Shown: positions 8,990 to 17,934, numbered from the stretch's first letter. The stretch is 37,824 nucleotides of DNA from an uncultured Acetatifactor sp. (GCA_910585665.1 CAJUFI010000045.1:1-37824), one strand, 5' to 3'. Numbers and translations: made by a program. Notes: generated by a model from the sequence alone, not told the origin.

Positions 8990-10381
8990 TTATAAATCAC
9001 AGTTCTTCACAGTGCGGGGGAACGGCACCACGTCCCGGATATTGCCCATGCCGGTCAGGTACATGACGCAGCGCTCAAAGCCCAGCCCGAAGCCCGCGTG
9101 GCGCACGGAGCCGAACCTGCGCAGATCCAGATAGAAATCGTAGTCCTCCTTGTTCAGGCCCAGCTCCTCCATCCTGCGCTCCAGAAGCTCCAGCTTGTCC
9201 TCCCTCTGGCTGCCGCCGATGATCTCCCCGATGCCGGGCACCAGGCAGTCCATGGCCGCCACGGTTCTGCCGTCCTCGTTCAGCTTCATATAGAAGGCCT
9301 TAATCTCCTTGGGATAATCCGTCACGAACACCGGGCGCTTGAACACTTCCTCCGTGAGATACCGCTCATGCTCCGTCTGCAGGTCACAGCCCCAGGACAC
9401 CTTGTAGTCAAAGGCATCATTGTGCTTCTCCAGAATCTCAATGGCTTCCGTGTAGGTCACATGGGCGAAATCGGAATTAGCCACATGCTCCAGGCGCTCC
9501 AGCAGCCCCTTGTCCACGAACTGATTAAAGAACGCCATCTCCTCCGGCGCATTCTCCAGTACATATCGGATGACATATTTCAGCATGGCCTCCGCCAGCA
9601 TCATATCGTCCTTCAGATCCGCAAAGGCCATCTCCGGCTCAATCATCCAGAACTCCGCCGCATGGCGGGTGGTGTTGGAATTCTCCGCCCGGAAGGTAGG
9701 GCCGAAGGTATATACGTTTTTAAAAGCAAATGCATACGTTTCCACGTTCAGCTGGCCGCTGACGGTGAGATTGGTGGGCTTCCCGAAGAAATCCTGGGCA
9801 AAGTCCACTTTCCCCTCCGCCGTCTTCGGAATGTCGTTCAGATCCAGGGTGGTCACCTGGAACATCTCGCCCGCGCCCTCGCAGTCGCTGCCCGTGATCA
9901 GCGGCGTATGCACATACACGAAGCCCCTCTCCATGAAGAAGCTGTGGATGGCGTAGGCGATCAGCGAACGCACCCGGAACACAGCCTGGAAGGTGTTCGT
10001 CCTGGGGCGCAGATGGGAGATGGTGCGCAGGTATTCGAAGGTATGGCGCTTCTTCTGCAGGGGATAGTCCGCCCCGGAGGGTCCCTCCACCGCCACTTCT
10101 GCTGCCTGCATCTCAAAGGGCTGCTTGGCGTTCGGCGTCTCCACGATGGTACCCCTTATGATCAGAGCCGCGCCCACGTTCACCTTGCGGATCTCCCCGA
10201 AGTTGTCCAGAGCCTCCCCGTAGACCACCTGCAGCTGCTCGAAAAAGGTACCGTCATTGATCATCAGGAAGCCGAAATTCTTGGAATCCCGGTTGCTCCT
10301 GACCCAGCCGCCGATGGTCACTTCCTTTCCGATGTACTCCCCGCGGTTGCGGTATAGCTCCTTGATGTCTGTCAATTCCAT
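8990..10381 (-). CDS. asnS: Asparaginyl-tRNA synthetase
   Basis: A 463-residue class IIb aminoacyl-tRNA synthetase charging tRNA-Asn. It has an N-terminal OB-fold anticodon-binding domain (about residues 15-110), class II motif 2 region (FRAENSNTTRHAAEFWMIEPE area) and C-terminal motif 3 (GFGLGFERCVMYLTG), ending in the usual FPRTVKNCDL-type tail. Asn-type residues (HAAEFWMIEPE) rather than Asp-type motifs support AsnRS. GAGGG precedes ATG 10381. Transcription appears to start about 290 bases upstream, giving a long structured leader without recognisable T-box consensus. Confidence 0.96.
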   Translation of the reverse strand: MELTDIKELYRNRGEYIGKEVTIGGWVRSNRDSKNFGFLMINDGTFFEQLQVVYGEALDNFGEIRKVNVGAALIIRGTIVETPNAKQPFEMQAAEVAVEGPSGADYPLQKKRHTFEYLRTISHLRPRTNTFQAVFRVRSLIAYAIHSFFMERGFVYVHTPLITGSDCEGAGEMFQVTTLDLNDIPKTAEGKVDFAQDFFGKPTNLTVSGQLNVETYAFAFKNVYTFGPTFRAENSNTTRHAAEFWMIEPEMAFADLKDDMMLAEAMLKYVIRYVLENAPEEMAFFNQFVDKGLLERLEHVANSDFAHVTYTEAIEILEKHNDAFDYKVSWGCDLQTEHERYLTEEVFKRPVFVTDYPKEIKAFYMKLNEDGRTVAAMDCLVPGIGEIIGGSQREDKLELLERRMEELGLNKEDYDFYLDLRRFGSVRHAGFGLGFERCVMYLTGMGNIRDVVPFPRTVKNCDL

Positions 10382-10670
10382 ATTTCCCTCATTTCCGCAT
10401 GTGCGCCTGTGCGCGCCATGCTGCTTATTTTATTCTGCGGAAGATTAAGCCAGTCACTTTTCACACCCATGCCACATATCAGCTCCAGGGGGGCGTTCGT
10501 TCTACATGGGGCCCATAAGCTTAAGCCGGTGCAAAGTCCCGCCCATGCGGGACTTGCGAGGATACTTTTGCGGCTTAACCCGCTGCGTGCTGGCCCGAGT
10601 GCAAACCTGTCCGCATGCAGAATGAGCACCCGCCTGGAGCGTCACTTTCTGATGACCTGGAAAAAGCAAC
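10382..10670 (-). promoter_or_regulatory. Long structured asnS leader
   Basis: About 290 bases separate the predicted asnS transcription start from ATG. The leader contains a perfect 8-bp hairpin AGTCCCGC-loop-GCGGGACT (about 10527-10546) that extends further as GCAA/TTGC with one bulge, plus a GC-rich palindromic stretch directly before the ribosome binding site (about 10399-10423). The T-box consensus AGGGTGGNACCGCG is absent. Function unknown. Confidence 0.45.
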
Positions 10671-10674
10671 TTAG

Positions 10675-10703
10675 ATTATACCATAATATGGATTATACCG
10701 CAA
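10675..10703 (-). promoter_or_regulatory. asnS promoter
   Basis: On the - strand TTGCGG (10698-10703), 17-base spacer, TATAAT (10675-10680). A second TATAAT (10692-10697) lies directly upstream. It is divergent from and interleaved with the promoter of the 10792 gene. Confidence 0.65.
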
Positions 10704-10709
10704 TTCTTG

Positions 10710-10739
10710 TTGCTTATCCATAGCAATCTGTGCTAAAAT
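10710..10739 (+). promoter_or_regulatory. Promoter of the small membrane protein gene
   Basis: TTGCTT (10710-10715), 18-base spacer, TAAAAT (10734-10739), followed by AAGGAGG (10774-10780) and ATG 10792. Confidence 0.5.
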
Positions 10740-10791
10740 AGAAAAAAGTCGGGCTCTCAGGCGAAACATACTCAAGGAGGCTTATTGTTTT

Positions 10792-11271
10792 ATGAAACCA
10801 TGGATGATTGTCTTAATCGTAGTTGCAGTCGTACTGATTGCATTGGTTGTCCTATTGTATTTCTTAGGGAAAAAGGCCCAGAAAAGGCAGGCAGAGCAGC
10901 AGCAGATGCTGGAGGCCAACAAGCAGACCGTCTCGATGCTAATCATCGACAAGAAACGGATGCGGCTGCGGGACGCCGGGCTGCCCCAGGCTGTCATGGC
11001 TCAGACGCCCAAGCTGATGCGGCGCTCCAAGCTGCCCATCGTGAAGGTGAAGATAGGTCCCCAGATCATGTCCCTGATCTGTGACGAGAAGATTTTCGAC
11101 ACCGTCCCTGTGAAAAAGGAAGTGAAGGCCACTGTCAGCGGCATTTATGTCACCAGCGTGAAAGGCCTCCACGGCAAGCAGCTGGATGCTCCGCCTGCCA
11201 AGAAGAAGGGTCGCTTCCGCCGGGCGCTGGAAGCAGCCCAGGAAAAGGCAGGCGCAAAGCCGGTGAAATAA
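10792..11271 (+). CDS. Small single-pass membrane protein of unknown function
   Basis: A 159-residue protein with one N-terminal transmembrane helix (about residues 4-26, very Val/Leu/Ile-rich), then a Lys/Gln-rich helix and a basic cytoplasmic-type domain with two probable beta-rich stretches (KLPIVKVKIGPQIMSLICDEKIF and KEVKATVSGIYVTSVKGL). The C-terminus is Lys/Arg/Ala-rich. AAGGAGG stands 11 bases before ATG 10792 and a strong intrinsic terminator follows, so it is monocistronic. I do not recognise a named family; the gene is intact and has typical coding composition. It is divergent from asnS. Confidence 0.8.
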   Translation: MKPWMIVLIVVAVVLIALVVLLYFLGKKAQKRQAEQQQMLEANKQTVSMLIIDKKRMRLRDAGLPQAVMAQTPKLMRRSKLPIVKVKIGPQIMSLICDEKIFDTVPVKKEVKATVSGIYVTSVKGLHGKQLDAPPAKKKGRFRRALEAAQEKAGAKPVK

Positions 11272-11284
11272 GCCCTGAACGCCC

Positions 11285-11322
11285 AAAAGGATGGAACAGC
11301 CCACAGGCTGCGCCATCCTTTT
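11285..11322 (+). terminator. Intrinsic terminator, nested hairpin
   Basis: AAAAGGATGG (11285-11294) pairs with CCATCCTTTT (11313-11322), enclosing an inner CAGCC/GGCTG stem. It lies 14 bases after the stop of the 10792 gene. A T-rich tail follows on the + strand, and the flanking A-run makes it potentially bidirectional. Confidence 0.85.
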
Positions 11323-11365
11323 ATTATGTCATCTTTCTTCCTGGGGCTTCCGGCTTCTGACCTTC

Positions 11366-11480
11366 CTGGCTTCTACAGCATCACCAGGTCTTAAGTCTTT
11401 CCGGCTTCTACAGCATCGCTCAGTCTCAGGAGTTTCCGGCTTCTACAGCATCGCTCAGCCTTAAGCCTTTCCGGCTCTCA
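11366..11480. repeat. 35-bp tandem repeat (about 3.3 copies)
   Basis: Units begin at 11366, 11401, 11436 and 11471, exactly 35 bp apart. The core CGGCTTCTACAGCATC is shared; the second and third units share 23 identical bases at the start. The repeat lies between the terminator and the 3' end of the sigma-factor gene; no ORF covers it. Confidence 0.85.
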
Positions 11481-11571
11481 GGATTTCCCCGGCCCTGCGC
11501 CCCGCCCGCTCTGCAGTCGATTTGCAGCGGTGCTTTTCCCCTTCTCGGGATAAGCCAGCGCCTACGCCCCT

Positions 11572-13179
11572 TCACGGGTCAATATACTTCCCCTCCACAT
11601 AGAACACGCCGTCCGTCAGCGGACCGTCCAGAGCCGGCTTTCTCAGCGCTCCCCGGCGAATCAGCTCATCCGTCACATACCCCACAATCTGGAACAGATA
11701 GATGGAGACCCACTGGTTGATCTGGTCCTCCAGACGGCTGGGCACGAACTTCCCGAAGCTCTTCCGGACAGCCATGATCCATTCTGCCAGCAAATCCTCC
11801 AGCCCCTCATCGTCCAGCGGGAACAGAGAGAGGAACTCCTCAAACTGCGCTTCCGTAAAGCAGGCGAAATTCAGCCGATACCCATCCTCCGCGTTTATCA
11901 GCAGATGATTCCGGATCAGGCTGGCGGCGTCCTCCTCGGACAGGGCGCCCCTTTCCACGGCACCGTCTCTGCTGTTCTGAGGGATGCCCCCGGCACACAG
12001 CCAGCGCGTCCCCCTGCCATGGTAGACATCTGTGTCAAAGTACTTGCCGATCCAGTAGTAATAGATATGCGACAGCTTCTCATTCCTGCTTCCGCTGTCA
12101 TCACCCGCCACATTGCATCCCGTACTGTATTCCGCGCCGTTCTCGTTTTCGTCCGCCGTCTCCTCCACGATGAACCAGCCGTATCCTCCGTCCTTCCTGG
12201 GCGGGAAGGGCCCATTCTCCAGGTGCAGCCTCCCGCTCTTCAGGCTGCCGATTTTCCGTCTCAATAGATACGGAACCAAAATATATCCCAGACGCTCCAT
12301 CCCAAAGTCATGACCATAGAAGTCCATGCCCCTCACCGCTTCAGCCCCGTTTTTCAGCAAAGCCTCGAACCTGTCCGCGATTTCCTGCACCATCGGCCCG
12401 GAAACGCCCTCGGTATCCTTCCTGTCCTGCAGGCTGAAAATGATGAAGTTGGCGGCATATTTGTTCGAGGTCCTGCAGACGGCATCGCCATATTCCAGGC
12501 GGGGCAGCTCGTCCTCGATGTACAGCGCGGGAATCCCTGTGCTGACGCTGATCTCCTCCACAGTCAGCGGCTTCTGGTACGCGGCCTGGCAGATGGCCCG
12601 GGATATCTGGGCATGCAGATATCTGTCGCTGTCCATTGAGCCATTGCAGCAGGTGGTGTTCCAGTTGATCCTCCGATACACTTTTTCCATATCCTGTTCT
12701 CCTATCCGTTCTCTTATTTTCCGGCGCCCTACATTCAGACGCCATTTGACAGTGGTTTCCGACAGCGAATATTTCTTCGACAGCTCTCGGACTGACAGCT
12801 CTCCGATATAGTAGTCGATGAAAATATTCCTGTACTCTGCGGAAAGGGTGTGAAGATAGCGAAACACTGTATCGAACTCCTGCTCCGTCTCCTCTTCGTC
12901 CACATACAGGCGCCGGCTGTCGGACATGGCGCATAGGGTCTCATCCTCCGTCAGAACGGTCTTGTCCCTGTTTCGGGCCTCCAGGAACATGGCATAGCGG
13001 TTGTGCGCGATGCGCCATACCCAGGCATCCAGGGACGCAATCCTATACTTCCCCATCCCGTCCAGAACATGGCAGACGATCTCGCTGGCCAGGTCTTCCG
13101 CGTCATACCGCTGGCTCAGCCGCCTGCAGCAGAAGCGGTATATAGGCTCGATATAAGGAATGATTTCGTTTCCCTCCAC
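11572..13179 (-). CDS. ECF-like sigma-70 factor with long C-terminal extension
   Basis: A 535-residue protein whose first ~165 residues are a sigma-70 family factor: region 2 (YDAEDLASEIVCHVLDGMGKY, DAWVWRIAHNRYAMFLEARNRD) and region 4 helix-turn-helix (LSAEYRNIFIDYYIGELSVRELSKKYSLSETTVKWRLNVGRRKIRE). About 370 residues of unrecognised sequence follow, several times the length of a normal ECF factor; it contains a winged-helix-like stretch (KPLTVEEISVSTGIPALYIEDELPRLE) and no transmembrane segment. The start is GTG 13179 because GGAGAGGAGG lies 5 bases before it; an upstream in-frame TTG (13206) has no such site. It is encoded 120 bp downstream of the SBP lipoproteins in the same direction, suggesting a functional link (inference). 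Confidence 0.85.
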   Translation of the reverse strand: MEGNEIIPYIEPIYRFCCRRLSQRYDAEDLASEIVCHVLDGMGKYRIASLDAWVWRIAHNRYAMFLEARNRDKTVLTEDETLCAMSDSRRLYVDEEETEQEFDTVFRYLHTLSAEYRNIFIDYYIGELSVRELSKKYSLSETTVKWRLNVGRRKIRERIGEQDMEKVYRRINWNTTCCNGSMDSDRYLHAQISRAICQAAYQKPLTVEEISVSTGIPALYIEDELPRLEYGDAVCRTSNKYAANFIIFSLQDRKDTEGVSGPMVQEIADRFEALLKNGAEAVRGMDFYGHDFGMERLGYILVPYLLRRKIGSLKSGRLHLENGPFPPRKDGGYGWFIVEETADENENGAEYSTGCNVAGDDSGSRNEKLSHIYYYWIGKYFDTDVYHGRGTRWLCAGGIPQNSRDGAVERGALSEEDAASLIRNHLLINAEDGYRLNFACFTEAQFEEFLSLFPLDDEGLEDLLAEWIMAVRKSFGKFVPSRLEDQINQWVSIYLFQIVGYVTDELIRRGALRKPALDGPLTDGVFYVEGKYIDP

Positions 13180-13298
13180 GGCTTCCTCCTCTCCGAAAAG
13201 CAGCAATCATGATTACACCTTATAAGTATGAGGGAAATCCAATCGGATAGGTGTCTTGTGAAAAATTTTCAAAATTTTGATGCAGCGGCTCTGACTTC

Positions 13299-15527
13299 TC
13301 ACTTTCTTTCATTCAGGTACAGCCCCACCCGGCTCTCCAGATGGTCAATCAGGGCATCCTCTGTGATGGTGCCGCTGAAATACCCCTCCAGCTCCTCATA
13401 CAGAATGTCGCTCAGCTCTCCCGGAAGCCTTTTCCTCGGTTCCGCTATCTCAATCCAGTGGAGCAAAGTATTCCGGTCCAGCTCCACATCCACCTGGTCG
13501 CCCAGAGAGAACTCGAACCTGGTGAAATTCCCTATGTTAACCCTGGTGGATCCGCTCATGGCAGCAATCTGTTCTTCCAGCATATCCTGCCTCACGCTCA
13601 TTTCGAAACTGGTGCCCTTTGCCAACAGCTGCTGCCCCTCGTAGGAAAGGAGGAAGTTGATGAAGGCAATGGCCACCTCCTTCTCCTCTCTTGTAGCCGT
13701 TCTGCGGACAGCCAGCGGCGAAGAGCTTTCCAGATAATGGACCGATCCATCCTTGGTGGGATATCCGATATAATTGGCGCCTTCCCCATAAAAGATACGG
13801 AAGCCCGCAACGTCCTGGGGGGATCTGATATTCACCTCATTGACCAGCACCTTCCCCTCCTCCAGCATGCCTTTGTCATGGGGCACCTCCTCCTTGGGAG
13901 TACAGTACTTCTCTGCCAGCTCCAGCGCCTGGCGGAACTCGCTGCTGTCGAAATCCGTCTTCCCGGCTTCCGCGTCCCAAAAGCGGGCATCGTCAATCCC
14001 GTTGCAGAGATAGTCCATGATAAAGTTGGCGCCGAAATTCCCGCCTCCGTATATATTGAAGAACTCTTCCAGCTCCGTGCTGTCCGCCATGCACTGTAGG
14101 AGCGCATCATAATCCCACTCCTTCAGGCTCCGGTTTCCGGTAACCAGCGTGCTCAGACGGAAATCTGTCATGACCCCGTACTGGACTCCATGAATCTTTC
14201 CCAGCTCCAGGACAGAGGGCACCAGCTCTTCCGTGACGCCCAGCCGCTCCATGATGACATCCAGGGGCTCCCACAGATTCTCCATCTCCGCGAAGTCCGC
14301 CCATAAGGCATCGATTAGCACAGGGCCGCTCCCCGCGCCCAGCTGGGTCAGCAGCGCGGTCTCGTCATAGTCGCTCTTTATCTCAATATTCCAACGCGGG
14401 TAACGCTTGTTGAATTCCGTCACTATCTCCTTGTAGTCTTTGTAGCTTAGGTTTGCCAGCGTGATCACACAGGTCTCCACCTCCTCCGTGGTGGGCTGTA
14501 GGCAGAGGTAACTGTAGCCCTCTGAACCCTCATATATCAGCGAGATCCCCCCTTCCGCGTCCGCCTGCATGGCAGGTATCCCCCGCTGCCCAATGGCAAT
14601 CCCATGGTTGATCCAGCGGTAGAGGGGCTCCGGATCCTCTCCTGACAGGCTGCTGCGGTATACCCCTTCCATGTTCGCGTACAGCAGGGTCTTTTCATCA
14701 AGAAGCGTGACATAATAGGCATACCCATTATAAGAGGCCAACAGCACCGGTTTTCCGCTCTCAATGTCCATGCACTGCAGATTCTTCCCCGCACCGCCGT
14801 TTACATCTTCCAGAAAGGCGATCCGTCCATCCCAGAGGGGAACCAGCTTTCTTACACTGCTGCCAGTGGAGGAGAGAAGCTCCCCTTCCGGCGAAACCAG
14901 CAGGTACTTCTGGCCCCCGTCCACTGAAGCCACCATATGGACGGTTCCTGAGCTGTCGGCTGCCAGATAGGTGGGCAGCACAAGCTCATCCGCAGGAGAA
15001 GCCAGGAAATCCAAGGGAATCTCCTTCACCACCTGATGGTCCTCGTCCCTCTCCAGGAGGAAGTACTGGTTCTCCTCCCCATCCTCTGATATATTATAGC
15101 GGAAGGTGATATAGTGGTCCGTGCCGGCTATGGGGCCTATGCCATACAGCCAGTCCCCCTTATAAAAACGCTGGAAGCCTTTCTCCCCATCTGCATCCAC
15201 GTAAGATAGCTCATCCCAGCCTTCCATTCCTTTTTGGAAAAAATATGCTCTGCCAGCTCCCATGAAAAACTCCCGTGCTCCTCCTAACGCAGCATCCTCC
15301 GTTTCTTCCTTAGGCTGCGGCGTATGCACCACCGCGGAGTAGGCATCCAGGGAATTGTCCTTGCCCCATGTATCTGGGTCTGTGGAGAAGTCCCATTGAA
15401 GATCCCATTGGTAATCCGTGTCCGCGGTATCCGGCAGCCTGTCCTCCGGCTTTTCCGGCCTTCCACATCCGCCAAGGCATAACGCAAGCATGGCTGTCGA
15501 TAGAATACAGCTGATGATCTTTTTCAT
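13299..15527 (-). CDS. SBP-type lipoprotein 1 (beta-propeller-like N-domain plus solute-binding domain)
   Basis: A 742-residue exported lipoprotein. The signal peptide MKKIISCILSTAMLALCLGG ends in lipobox LGGC (Cys21). Residues ~40-350 are rich in beta-strand repeats of the type LVSPEGELLSSTGS and DGRIAFLEDV, suggesting a propeller; residues ~360-742 match family 1 extracellular solute-binding proteins (YKEIVTEFNKRYPRWNIEI... FINFLLSYEGQQLLAKGTSFEMSVR). Such proteins normally deliver sugars to an ABC permease, but no permease genes are nearby, so a sensory role is possible. GGGAGGTG is 5 bases before ATG 15527. The C-terminus (LESRVGLYLNERK) is the family's usual ending. Confidence 0.85.
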   Translation of the reverse strand: MKKIISCILSTAMLALCLGGCGRPEKPEDRLPDTADTDYQWDLQWDFSTDPDTWGKDNSLDAYSAVVHTPQPKEETEDAALGGAREFFMGAGRAYFFQKGMEGWDELSYVDADGEKGFQRFYKGDWLYGIGPIAGTDHYITFRYNISEDGEENQYFLLERDEDHQVVKEIPLDFLASPADELVLPTYLAADSSGTVHMVASVDGGQKYLLVSPEGELLSSTGSSVRKLVPLWDGRIAFLEDVNGGAGKNLQCMDIESGKPVLLASYNGYAYYVTLLDEKTLLYANMEGVYRSSLSGEDPEPLYRWINHGIAIGQRGIPAMQADAEGGISLIYEGSEGYSYLCLQPTTEEVETCVITLANLSYKDYKEIVTEFNKRYPRWNIEIKSDYDETALLTQLGAGSGPVLIDALWADFAEMENLWEPLDVIMERLGVTEELVPSVLELGKIHGVQYGVMTDFRLSTLVTGNRSLKEWDYDALLQCMADSTELEEFFNIYGGGNFGANFIMDYLCNGIDDARFWDAEAGKTDFDSSEFRQALELAEKYCTPKEEVPHDKGMLEEGKVLVNEVNIRSPQDVAGFRIFYGEGANYIGYPTKDGSVHYLESSSPLAVRRTATREEKEVAIAFINFLLSYEGQQLLAKGTSFEMSVRQDMLEEQIAAMSGSTRVNIGNFTRFEFSLGDQVDVELDRNTLLHWIEIAEPRKRLPGELSDILYEELEGYFSGTITEDALIDHLESRVGLYLNERK

Positions 15528-15559
15528 AAGCACCTCCCTTGATTCTTATATATAATGCA

Positions 15560-15599
15560 ATACCCCATTTCACTGTCAGGCGCAATTAATTTTCATGCA
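15560..15599 (-). promoter_or_regulatory. Upstream promoter module of SBP lipoprotein 1
   Basis: This 40-bp segment matches 21149-21188, upstream of lipoprotein 3, at 31 of 40 positions without gaps. On the - strand it contains AATTGCG followed by CTGACA, a -35-like hexamer (TTGACA in the other copy), with CATTATATATA downstream as candidate -10. Confidence 0.5.
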
Positions 15600-15629
15600 G
15601 GCAGCATTAGCTTCCCCGGCTCCGAATCC

Positions 15630-15679
15630 CTATTTTCTCTCATTCAGGTACAGCCCCACCCGGCTCTCCAGATGGTCGA
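15630..15679 (-). pseudogene. Out-of-frame remnant of the lipoprotein 2 C-terminus
   Basis: Read one frame over from lipoprotein 2, the - strand encodes a continuation equivalent to GTITEDxLIDHLESRVGLYLNERK of lipoprotein 1 and ends at TAG 15632-15630. It shows where the intact gene once stopped. Confidence 0.8.
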
Positions 15680-17815
15680 TCAGGATGTCCTCTGTGATGG
15701 TTCCGCTATCTCGATCAAGTGCATCAGCTTGCTCCGGTCCAGCTCAATATCCACCTGGTCACCCAGGCGAATGGACTTACGGCTGAAAGTCCCCAGCTGG
15801 GCTTCCGTGCTCCTGTTCATGGAAGCAATCTGTTCTTCCAGCATGTCCTTGCGTACGCTCATGTCGAAATTGATGCCCTTTGCCAACAGCTGCTGCCCCT
15901 CGTAGGAAAGGAGGAAGCTGACGAAGGCGATGGCCACCTCCTTCTCTTCCTTTGTGGCCGTCCTACGGATCGTCAGCGGCGCTCTGCTCGTAATATAATG
16001 GGCCGATCCGTCCTTTGTGGGATATCCGATATAATTGGCGTCTTCCCCGTAGTAGATGCGGATGCCCGCCACATCCTGAGGGGCTGCGATCGACATGCGG
16101 TTCACGAGCACTTTCCCTTCCTCCAGCATGGATTTTTCATAAGGCACCTCTTCCTTGGAAGTGAAGTACTTTTTTGCCAGTTCCAAAGCCTGGCGGAATT
16201 CACTGCTGTCGAAATTCGTCGTCCCGGCCTCCACGTCCCAAAAACAGGCGTCATCAATCCCGCCGCTGAGATACATCATGAAGAGAAGATCCCCGCTGTT
16301 CCCGCCCTCGTAAATGTCATGAACCGCCTCCAGCCTGGGACTGTCCGCAATGCACTGTAGAAATGTGTCATAGTCCCATTCTTTCAGATCCTTGTTGCCG
16401 GTGATTAGCGTATACAGCCAGAAATCCGTCACAACCCCATACTGGACTCCGTGAATCTTTCCCAGCTCCATGACAGAGGGCACCAGCTCTTCCGTGATAT
16501 CCAGCTGTTCCAGGACGGCATCCAGCGGCTCCCAAAGCTTCTCCAGATCCTCAAAGCCCATCAGCCCGGTATCAACCAGCACAGGGCCGTCTCCCGCGCC
16601 CAGCTGGGTCAGCAGAGCCGTCTCGTCATAGTCGCTCTTCAGTTCAATATGCCATCGCGGGTACCGCTTGTTGAATTCTGTCACAATCGGCTTATACCTG
16701 CTGCCATTGGTCACGTTTATCTCTGCCAGCGCAATCACACGGGTCTCCACTTCCTCTGTGGTGGGCTGCAGACAGAGGTAGCTGTAGTTTTCGGAATCCT
16801 CATATATGAGCGAGATTCCCCCTTCCGCGTCCGCCAGCATGGCAGGTACCCCGCCCTGTCCGATGGTGATTCCATGATTGATCCAGCGGTAGAGGGGCTC
16901 CGGATTCTCTCCGTTCAGGCTGCTGCGGTATACCCCTTCCCTGTCCGCGTACAGCAATGTCTTTTCGTCAAGAAGCGTGACATAATCTGCATGCTCTTTC
17001 AGGGAGGCCAACAGCATCGGTTTTCCGTTCTCAATGTCCATGCACTGTAAATCCGTCCTCTTGAAGCTGCCCTCATCGTCCCAGACGGATTCCAGAAAGG
17101 CTATGCGGCCATCGCAGAGGGGAACCAATCCTGATGCACTGCTGCCTGTGGAGGAGAGGAGCTCTCCCTCCGGCGAAACCAGCAGATACTCCTGGCCCTC
17201 ATCCGCCTGATACACCAGATGGATGGTTCCGGCGCTGTCAGCCGCCAGATAGTCGGGCAGCACAAGATCATCAGCAGGGGAAGCCAGGAAGTCCAAGGGA
17301 ATCTCCCTCACCACCTGATGGTTCTCGTCCCTCTCCGTAAGGAAGTATCGATTCTCCCCCTCGTCCTCCTCCGGCGGTTCATAGCCAAAGCTTATATAAT
17401 GATCCGTTCCGGCTACAGGGCCTATTCCATACAGCCAGTCCCCAAAATCAAAGCGCTTGGAACCCTTCGCCTCATCTGCATCCACATAGGCAAGTTCATC
17501 CCAGCTCTCTCTGGCAGTCCCCAGGAGGTGTTTTTTATAGAAAAAGGCCCTGTCGGCTCCCAGGAAAAGCCGCTGCCCTCCTCCCCCCACGGCTTCCTCC
17601 GGCTCCTCTGTCAGCAGCGGCATGTTCACCACCGCGGAATAGGCGTCCAGGGAATTGTCCTGTCCCCATGAGTCCGGGTCTATGGAGAAATCCCATTGGT
17701 AATCTGTATCCACGGCGTCCGGCTTCTCGTCATTAGGCTCTTCCGGCCTGCCGCACCCGCCAAGGCATAGCGTAAGCATGGCTATCGATAGAATACAGCT
17801 GATAATCTTTTTCAT
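15680..17815 (-). CDS. SBP-type lipoprotein 2, C-terminally truncated by a deletion
   Basis: A 711-residue close paralogue of lipoprotein 1, with signal peptide MKKIISCILSIAMLTLCLGG and lipobox LGGC. The same two-part architecture is present: beta-rich N-domain and SBP domain (YKPIVTEFNKRYPRWHIEL). AAGGAGG precedes ATG 17815. Compared with lipoprotein 1, about 70 bp are missing near the 3' end, between two short matches (AGCGGAACC and AGCGGCACC). This shifts the frame, replaces the final ~45 residues by SQRTS and stops at 15680; the original ending is still readable out of frame down to 15630. The protein may still fold, since most of the SBP domain is intact. Confidence 0.85.
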   Translation of the reverse strand: MKKIISCILSIAMLTLCLGGCGRPEEPNDEKPDAVDTDYQWDFSIDPDSWGQDNSLDAYSAVVNMPLLTEEPEEAVGGGGQRLFLGADRAFFYKKHLLGTARESWDELAYVDADEAKGSKRFDFGDWLYGIGPVAGTDHYISFGYEPPEEDEGENRYFLTERDENHQVVREIPLDFLASPADDLVLPDYLAADSAGTIHLVYQADEGQEYLLVSPEGELLSSTGSSASGLVPLCDGRIAFLESVWDDEGSFKRTDLQCMDIENGKPMLLASLKEHADYVTLLDEKTLLYADREGVYRSSLNGENPEPLYRWINHGITIGQGGVPAMLADAEGGISLIYEDSENYSYLCLQPTTEEVETRVIALAEINVTNGSRYKPIVTEFNKRYPRWHIELKSDYDETALLTQLGAGDGPVLVDTGLMGFEDLEKLWEPLDAVLEQLDITEELVPSVMELGKIHGVQYGVVTDFWLYTLITGNKDLKEWDYDTFLQCIADSPRLEAVHDIYEGGNSGDLLFMMYLSGGIDDACFWDVEAGTTNFDSSEFRQALELAKKYFTSKEEVPYEKSMLEEGKVLVNRMSIAAPQDVAGIRIYYGEDANYIGYPTKDGSAHYITSRAPLTIRRTATKEEKEVAIAFVSFLLSYEGQQLLAKGINFDMSVRKDMLEEQIASMNRSTEAQLGTFSRKSIRLGDQVDIELDRSKLMHLIEIAEPSQRTS

Positions 17816-17851
17816 GATAACCTCCTTAAATCTTTTTATATATCAAGAGAC

Positions 17852-17880
17852 TTTTGACAAAGATTTCAGTACAGTCAAAA
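17852..17880. promoter_or_regulatory. Inverted repeat upstream of lipoprotein 2, possible operator
   Basis: TTTTGAC (17852-17858) and GTCAAAA (17874-17880) are separated by 15 bases, within 70 bp of ATG 17815. It may be an operator or overlap promoter elements. No regulator is assigned. Confidence 0.3.
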
Positions 17881-17900
17881 ACTGACTAACGAAAAGAAAT

Positions 17901-17934
17901 GTGGCATAATAGAGCCGTGACTCTGTTATGCCAC
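17901..17934 (-). terminator. Strong hairpin between lipoproteins 3 and 2
   Basis: Arms GTGGCATAATAGAG (17901-17914) and CTCTGTTATGCCAC (17921-17934) differ from perfect pairing at one position, with a 6-base loop. On the - strand it is followed by ATTTCTTTT, so it resembles a terminator separating the two lipoprotein units. Confidence 0.5.

Noticed and set aside
10382..10700. T-box riboswitch upstream of asnS
   Set aside because: The conserved antiterminator bulge sequence was not found on either strand, and no T-run terminator precedes asnS.
11366..11480. CRISPR array
   Set aside because: The 35-bp units are directly adjacent with no unique spacers, and there are no cas genes.
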